The notes under the pieces were generated by a model. That model was given only the letters and a program-made list of their open reading frames with translations, did not search any database and was not told where the DNA came from. A stretch of 64,000 nt of DNA from Euglena gracilis (lineage: Eukaryota; Euglenida; Euglenophyceae; Euglenales). The stretch spans positions 33,577,437 through 33,641,436 of the forward strand of contig CP154956.1 in NCBI GenBank assembly GCA_039621445.1, in the 5' to 3' direction. The position numbers and the translations under genes are program-made. Positions 57,345 through 64,000 of the stretch are shown here, one piece after another (the first letter of the stretch is position 1; each line of letters starts with the position of its first letter).

Positions 57345-57520
57345 CCCAAATAACACCCCCCCACCGGTGTGTTATTTGGGCACTCGAACTGGGGCCCCAA
57401 GGGGGGGTGTTATTGGGGGGGGGGTTATTTTTACATGGAAAACCAAAGGAAAACAGGGGGGGTGTTATTTAGGCGCTCCGAGGGGGGGGGGTGTTATTTG
57501 GGGCTATTTGGGGGGGTTAC
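57345..57520 (+). mobile_element. GTGTTATTTGG-box element, copy 2
   Basis: Same order as copy 1 at 6,118: inverted AAATAACACC, GTGTTATTTGGGCACTCGAA, TTTTTACATGGAAAACCAAA, then more GTGTTATTTGG boxes and G tracts. Confidence 0.7.
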
Positions 57521-57589
57521 TACTTTGTTGTTTTGTTGTTTGTTTTATCGTGTATTTACTTTGTTGGAAAACTCACTCCGGTTGCGGCT

Positions 57590-57725
57590 GACTTCAAAAA
57601 ATGCTCCACGGTGTGTGCAGGGTTTCAAGAAGCAAACAAAGAGGTGGACCTGTCCACCGAACGCCAGAACAGCCCCTGGCACTGGCAGTCTCCATGCAGG
57701 AAATGCACACGACCATTCGTGGCAT
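57590..57725 (+). repeat. Dispersed repeat Q, copy 3
   Basis: GTGTGTGCAGGGTTTCAAGA, AAAGAGGTGGACCTGTCCAC and CTGGCACTGGCAGTCTCCAT. One of three copies in the window. Confidence 0.55.
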
Positions 57726-58087
57726 CTCCACTAAAGGAATGGCGTGGCAGACCAGGTTTATTTTTTGGGCAAACGGGGGGAGAGGCAGGCTTCAACTTGG
57801 AGAGTAAGGCACCCAAAATGGGGCCTCCAGCACGAAAAAGGGGTGTCACCCGCATGGAAGCCCCTTGGGGCAGCAAAGCCAAGGACCAATCCGGCAGCCT
57901 ATCCTCTGTTCTCAGTTCAAACACCTCTGTGTCTCAGTTGAAACATGGACACTGAGGGACAATCTGAGCATGAGAGGGGAAAAAAACCTTTGCCGCCATT
58001 GTGGTTGCAACCTTGCTTTCATGTGGTTGCATGTTCCCTTGCGTTTTTGCATGGGTTGTTTTGCATCCCCCTCAGGCGCTCCTCCCA

Positions 58088-58433
58088 CCACCCTTCAGGC
58101 AGGGTCCTGTGGTGGGGCCGCTGCCAGCGCCAGCTCCAGCCGCGGCCACCAGCAGAAGTTCGGACCGGACGTCGTGCAACGCTCGGACACGGCCCCCAAG
58201 GGAGGCGGCGGGGAGGGGCCCGGCAGTGGCGGACTCCCCGTTGGCCCACCCCGGCAGAGAGGGGACTCCACCACGTGAGAGTCGGTCCCCCAACCCCTGT
58301 CCCGGCCGTGTCCACACTTGTGCCGGTCGCAGCTAACGGTGCCATCCCAGCATCGAGTAGCATGGCAAATGGAGGCATCCCGATGATGGCAATTCAGTTC
58401 CCGGGTATCAAACCGCAACAACAGAACAATTAA
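58088..58433 (+). CDS. Candidate terminal exon(s) of an unidentified gene
   Basis: A GC-rich island opens with the acceptor ACCCTTCAG/GCAGGG. One frame to about 58,270 reads GHQQKFGPDVVQRSDTAPKG and Gly-rich sequence. Another runs to a stop at 58,431-58,433 and ends SMANGGIPMMAIQFPGIKPQ. The two protein-like parts lie in different frames, so a small intron or an indel separates them. The gene would converge on the OTU gene, about 310 bases from its stop. No family recognised. Confidence 0.35.
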
Positions 58434-58745
58434 ATCTAAGAAGAACAAGGACATATCAAGACATGTGATAGAAATGCTTTCAACCCATTCGTCCACCCCA
58501 CAAAGAGGACAAAGGGGAGGCGCTGCGATAGGTAAAAAAGCGGTTAATGCAATGGGCGTTTAACACCGGCGACACAGATGGAAAACCTTAGGGCTGGTCC
58601 TCGGTGCAATAAGGTGCGGTGGCGATCTGCTCCCCCTACCCCGCGTACTCCATCGGGACAGCCGGAGAGGCGTCCAAGGCAGGCGCCTCAGCGGCCAAGA
58701 ACGGGAGAGGGTCGTCATCGGTGTCCTGAACCCGACTTGGGGTTG

Positions 58746-61700
58746 CTACGGCAACGTTTCCGTGGAGGTCAAAAATCGGGACGGACATCGCAGTGAGATG
58801 TGGTCTCCCCATGAGCCGGCCAGAGGGGGTTGGGGCTGGGGCGCCTGGCCCGGTACCGGGAGGGGAGTGGCCGGCCAGGCCGACAAGGGCGGGCTGAGGT
58901 GGGGGGCCACGGCGGTGACGGCCCGCTGCTCCGCCTGCAGCAGCTTCCGGATCTCCTGCCAAGGCGGAGCTGGTCAGAGGGGGACGGATTGGGGAAAGGG
59001 TTGCAAGGCATTTCCTTCCCATTCCCGGCACTCTTCTCGGCAACGTGGGGAATGAAAAGTGCTGACCGCCCAAATGAGCGAGTCCGAGAGGGGAACACGA
59101 CACCCCTGACTGAAGACACACAGTAAAAGCAACGAATGCACAAACACAACAAGACAAACCCTCGACACGACACCAAACGGGGCACACGGACACGTATGAC
59201 AAGAGAGCAGGCCAGCGATACACCGCAGTGAACACGGCGCCGCCCTCCGCCGCCAGGCCGGCGCAGAGGCCCGGGAGGGAGGGCGCGGTGCCCACGTCCA
59301 TCCAGCCGCGCAGGGCGGCGGCCCAGTCCGGGGTGAGGGGCGCCAGCGCCGCATCGAACGCGAACTGCAGGCGCAGCCCCTCGGCCGACGGCGTCACCAA
59401 CGGGGCGTAGAGGGCGCTGTGGGGAAAGGGGTGGGATTGCCGCCGCTCTAACGCTACCCCCGCCCTCTGCGGGAATGACTCCGGCGTGTGCCTCCGCCAA
59501 ACGTTGTGCCCGCAGGAAGTTCAACGCAATTCAAATTATTAACAAACAATGGAGAATCTTTGTCTTTGAAAGGCCTGACTGTTGGGTGGGCAAACAATGT
59601 GACGGGGAATGCATTTGCATTTGCAAAGAGAACGGATCTATCTGAGGACCTTTGGTAGCTCAAATTATCAAGGCACCTTGGCATGGAAGTTCACTGGGTA
59701 CCCCCCCCAGGAAACTGTATCCAGACAAGTCAGCGAGTACAAAGGTTAGGGACAATTTCCTGGCGGGTCTGGGTCAGAGGGAAAAAGGTGACATTTTCAC
59801 CCCGGTGACCAAAAAAAAATTGAAAAAAAAACATTTTTGAACAAATTTGTAACCAGAAGCCTGAAGAAAATGTTCAAAAGTTTTCCAACCCAAGAAATTG
59901 CCGTTTTCTTAACAAAAAAAATGCGGCAAACTGGGGGGAAAAAAACATCAGAGACAGGTCAGATGGTCAAAGGCAGGAGAAAGGTCTCTATGACGACAGG
60001 TTAGCAGGTACAAAGGGTAGAGGACAGACAGTGTGCCGAGGAGAACAGTTTCTCGGGGGGGGGGGGGGGGATAAGGACGTTTCTGACATAAAGACATTCT
60101 GCCAATGGTAATACAACAACATTAAATTGCATATGCTGAATGGGGGTCAGACTTCGACGTCAAACCCTCGGGGTCAGACTGGGGCGACCAAGTTAATAAC
60201 CCCCCCCCAATTTCGGGCCGACGACCTGGATTTTGACCTGAAAATGTTGATAAAAATCTCAATCTGACAATAAATGACAAAAAAAATCGATTTTTCTGGA
60301 TCATCTGGCCTCCAAAAATGCTAAACTTCATGAGAAAGCACAAAAACATGACCCCAAAGGAGTGTTTTGGGTGCTATTTTGGGTCCTATGGGACCTCAAA
60401 AAATATTGAAAAATTTGGGGTGCTATTACACCCCAAATATTGCCTTTGACAAAACGCAGAGGAAAAATGACGGTCTCACCATCCACCATCACCAGTGTGC
60501 TTTTGTTTTGTGAACGTCCAAAAAGACATTAAAAATGTACAGAACTTGCGGAAAGAATGCACACTTTCAAACGAAAAATTGCAGGGTAAAGACACCTTAA
60601 AATGGAAGGAAAGGGGGGTTAACCCCCCATTTAATTGCGCAGTGCCAAAGGGTGTGTGGTGCCCAAATAAGTGTCACACTCCTGAGGGTCCGAAAACGGA
60701 ATCCAAAAACATTTGCCAGCCCCTTACCCTCCCCCCCCCCCTATGTCCAATGACTGGTAACCTCTGTCCTCTGACGGGGGGGGGGGGGTGGTCGTTGGAC
60801 ATAGGGTAGTGACCAAAAAGTTGTCCTCTGACCAGGGGGGGGGGGGGTCGTTGGACGCGGGGTCGGGGAAAAAAAGTTTGCCGAAACCCTCCAAAACAAG
60901 TCAAAATTTTTCTTCCGGCGCTTTGCGCCGCCATTTCCAGCACCGTCAACAAATATTTCCTACTTCCTTCCAAATAGCACCCAAAACGTACCTTCACGCC
61001 GCGGGATTTCACAAAAAAAACAAAGATACCCAGTCGACAATACCTGCATTCCATCAACCATCTTCACTCCATCATGCAACCTAGCAAACACCCAAAAATG
61101 TCATGGTGGAATGTTGGGAGTGTGGTGAAGCTCCTTCAACAATCACAAGCACTATCCCCCCGGTGGAGCGCTCGTAATGCACAAAACTCCCCATAGGGAA
61201 CATTTTAATGGACGATGGGCTGCGGGGTGGAGGACAAGGGCAGAAGAAAAGCCTTTCAGGGCTGGCAAACCTCCTGTTTTCACACACCTGCAAAAAAACA
61301 TCAAACCTCCGAAAAGGTGTCCTCTGACCGGGGGGGGGGGGGGGGTCGTTGGACATAGGGGGTCGTTGGACATAGGGGGGGGGGGGGGAAAAAACACTTT
61401 ACATTAAACTGCTTTTGGGTAGTTTCCAAATAAGTGCCACACCCTGAGGGTCCGAAACTTCGGCCCAATAATGTGCGCACCCTGTGCACTTAAATTGAGG
61501 GGGGGGACAATTGCTGACGGCAAAATTTCTGTTGGGGGGAAATACCCGACGAATCCTGAAAATGCCAGGAATAATTATGAACTCTTGCTTAAAACTTGGT
61601 AAGAATTGAATTAAAAAAAAATCAGGATTCCAAAAAAAATTGGGGGCACTACAGCATTTAAAAATATACTTCAGCCGTTTCTGGGGGAAAATAGTCCGAA

Positions 61701-62194
61701 TGTGAGATAGTTGTGAGGCGTTTTGTGCTGTTTTGTGAATTATGTCAAAAAAATCAAAATACAAATTGTCACTTTGTTCCAAAGCCCTTTTCGAAATTCT
61801 GGACAAAAAAACAACTAGTGAACCAATCTTTCAGGGAAGCACAGGGCAATTCACACCAAATCCTAAAAGGTTTTCCAAATCTCAAAAATTGGTTAAATTC
61901 TAAACTCCAAATGCAAAATGAAGTTGAAAAAAAAACATGCTTTAATTTTGAAAGTTCAATCTACAGTGACGGCAAATAAAAACGGGAGGGAAAACCACAA
62001 GAAATTTCGGGGAAATGGATGAAATTGGTTCAGAATAAATACCAGAAAGAGACCTGTTGTGCAAAAGCCCTCAAATGAAACGAGGCCTGAGTTTTTCCTT
62101 TTTTTGCCGGTTTCCAACTTTGAACATTTTGTCATCGCAAATTTAATAATTATAAATGATGATGATAATAATAAATGATGATGATGATGATGAC

Positions 62195-62226
<32 letters not shown>

Positions 62227-64000
62227 CGACGACGACGACGATGATGATGATGATGATGATGATGACGACGACGACGACGACGATGATACCAGGTGGAGAA
62301 ATTTGAATGGCAAAAATTGTTGTGGGAAAAATTCTGGACGAATCTGTCTATGTTTCCCCCCCTCTAAATCCTACCTCCCCAACCAGGGGACTGAATGCAG
62401 CAGCCCAAATACAACCAGCCCTTCTTCCATACACCTTCTGAACAGGTGATCGGAATAAAAAAACACACTCCAAGAATGGGCGCGAAGCACGAAAGCATAG
62501 TTTTGGGCGTCCACTGGAGGAAATTGGATTTTTCTTAGATTTGTCAGGGAGAATCCTGGATGGACACTTAGCATGGGGTTGTGCTTTTTAGGATTTGGGG
62601 ACTGCGCCAGCAGCGCTCCACAAGGCACCGGCCCCACCGCCACACCTCCGGTCCTTGGCCTCCATGGGCACCAGGGCGGTGAAGTGGGCCTCGTGGTACG
62701 CCAGCAGCACCGGGTCGCGGAAGGCGTCGCAGGGCCGCCACAGGTCGGGGAGGTACACGCCTGCGAGGGGAAGGGGAGGTCCTGTGCCCCTCCCCTCCCC
62801 GGCCAGGGCTGGGGCACGCAAAGCTGCCATCCTGAGGTCGGTGGTTTCACACGGTGAACAGTGGGACCTCATCTGCCAAAGGTGCCGGGACGGCTCAGGA
62901 GCCGGTCGGAACTCTTGGGACACTGTGCGGGTGTCAGCCTCCCAATGTGGAATTTTTGGTGTTAAGAAAACGCAATGCATCCACAATTTTGCCCAACTGT
63001 CATTGACCAGTGGGAAAGCTTTCAGACAAAATGTTTAGTGTTTCTTTAATGTTTCTCCTCGCTACAAGCAAAATTCGTTCCCAAATGATTCGACGATTTT
63101 TGTTTAAGAATGCGCTCATTGGGTATGGAAAAAGCATGATTATTTCATTCATAAAAGTGCTGGCATTGATCGTGATTTTGATGCTGCATTGATTTTGGAG
63201 GTTCGGAAATCACAATATCTGAAGGTGGTCGTTTTCCTGCCGGTTTTTAATGGCGAAAAAAGCATTTTTCTTGTGTTTTCAGGATTTGTCCAGTCCAAAT
63301 CCTAACTTTTCCAAAAAAAAATTGCTCCTTATCAACTTCTTTTCATTGCGGGCCCAAAATTAATTAATTTAATTGAATAATTAATGTTCCAAAACAGAAA
63401 CACGAAACCCCAAAATGTTGGTTGGTGATTCTCTCAGGCAGAGACGCATAAAGGGAGATTTGGGAAAATCAGGATGGGGAGACCCAAACCCACCAGCCTA
63501 AAAGTTCAGCCCCCAGAGGGGATCAGCACCCATCCATTCCCGGGGAGGGGGCTTGGGACCCACCATTAGGGGGGGAGGGGTCAATATTGTGGTCCAAAAA
63601 AAGCACCTCCAGGGGTATCCATTCGGCCTCACCCCCCCCCCACCAAGGGGGGGGGCATGGGCAGGGGTGGGCAGACACCGCCAAAGTAGCAGGGGGCCAT
63701 GTCCTGGCCGAAGAAGTCCTTCACCGTGCTGCGGGCGTAGACCACGATGGGGCGGCGGATCACGTTGGCCAGCACGTACACGTGGATCTCCGTCAGGCTG
63801 CTCCCCGGGTCCGCCGCCAGCGCCAGCTCCTGCAATGACGGCGGGGCACGTCAAATGTTATGTCACGATGGCGTTCGGAGCGCATCAAATGCTCCGGCCC
63901 GCACTGACCAAATGCGGTTTGGCCCCCCGGGGCTGTCACACCATCTGCCATTCCTTCTCCCATTCCTCCTCCGACCGCTCGATCTCCGTCCCGAAGCTCT
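58746..64000 (-). CDS. OTU-family cysteine protease (A20/Cezanne-like), 3' part
   Basis: OTU enzymes cleave ubiquitin linkages. Five exons join with matching phases: 64,000-63,942; 63,829-63,679; 62,760-62,646; 59,416-59,224; 58,955-58,746, with a TAG stop. The joined product ends the OTU fold: RSEEEWEKEWQM, LTEIHVYVLANVIRRPIVVY, DMAPCYFGGVYLP (split across exons) and AYHEAHFTALVPME. The last holds the catalytic His and resembles the HF-LVP box of A20, Cezanne and Trabid. The 5' exons with the catalytic Cys lie outside the window, so activity cannot be judged. The next exon (SALYAPLVTPSAEGLRLQFA...) parallels the segment after the catalytic domain in that family. A helix, EIRKLLQAEQRAVTAV, and a Pro-rich tail end the protein. 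The 3.2-kb intron contains a (GAT)n array and G-tract elements. Confidence 0.88.
60655..61470. repeat. G-tract repeats with TCGTTGGACATAGGG, in the OTU intron
   Basis: Words CCTCTGAC, G(12-18), GGTCGTTGGACATAGGG occur at about 60,768-60,808, 60,824-60,860 and 61,320-61,385. An inverted CCCTATGTCCAATGACTGG lies at 60,740. AATAAGTGYCACAC and TGAGGGTCCGAAA occur at 60,667 and 61,430. The hairpin CCGGCGCTTTGCGCCG is at 60,915. From 59,420 to 60,650 I see nothing else of note. Confidence 0.65.
62155..62287. repeat. (GAT)n / (GAC)n microsatellite
   Basis: GAT array interrupted by GAC units, inside the largest OTU intron. The poly-Asp frame is not a gene. Confidence 0.97.

Overview
The window looks like nuclear DNA of a eukaryote, most likely a free-living protist or alga with a large, repeat-bloated genome; I cannot name the species. 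The reasons are GC-rich exons split by long introns with GT..AG borders and matching phases, a cytochrome P450 and an A20-type OTU protease, DIRS-like tyrosine-recombinase retrotransposons, many microsatellites, and dozens of G(8-20)/C(8-20) tracts. There are no operons, ribosome binding sites, rRNA or convincing tRNA genes.

Layout. 0-1.1 kb: repeat block with GTGTATC boxes and AT microsatellites. 1.2-20.1 kb: a nest of at least five decayed DIRS-like copies. Copy A (16,994 to about 12,600, minus) is nearly complete. Copy B (20.1-17.0 kb, minus) is cut by A. Copy C (8.2-12.3 kb, plus) has lost its RT core. Two older pieces keep only the recombinase (7.0-7.7 and 3.3-3.5 kb). 20-33 kb: non-autonomous hairpin and TIR elements rich in G/C tracts. 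34.3-39.5 kb, minus: eight exons of a cytochrome P450; its anchor and heme-binding exons are not seen. 40.8-56 kb: more non-autonomous elements, including two copies of one family whose comparison gives exact borders for two nested insertions. 51.9-58.4 kb, plus: two exon-like islands, possibly one gene. 58.7-64.0 kb, minus: the last five exons of an OTU deubiquitinase-like gene, running off the window edge, so its catalytic-Cys exon lies outside.

The two recognisable host genes are unrelated in function, lie on the same strand, and are interrupted by repeats in their introns. Almost everything else is mobile-element sequence.

The most unusual signal is a superfamily of elements with ends like TTAGGCGGCCTAAGTCGCAC. 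Their interiors carry many copies of a palindrome with core TGCGCA-NN-TGCGCA. The sequence flanking the core is shared by palindromes inside one copy but differs between copies, and both arms change together (ATTGCGCA/TGCGCAAT; GGTGTGCGCA/TGCGCACACC; GGGCGCA/TGCGCCC; CCTTTGCGCA/TGCGCAAAGG). I do not recognise this arrangement from any described element family.
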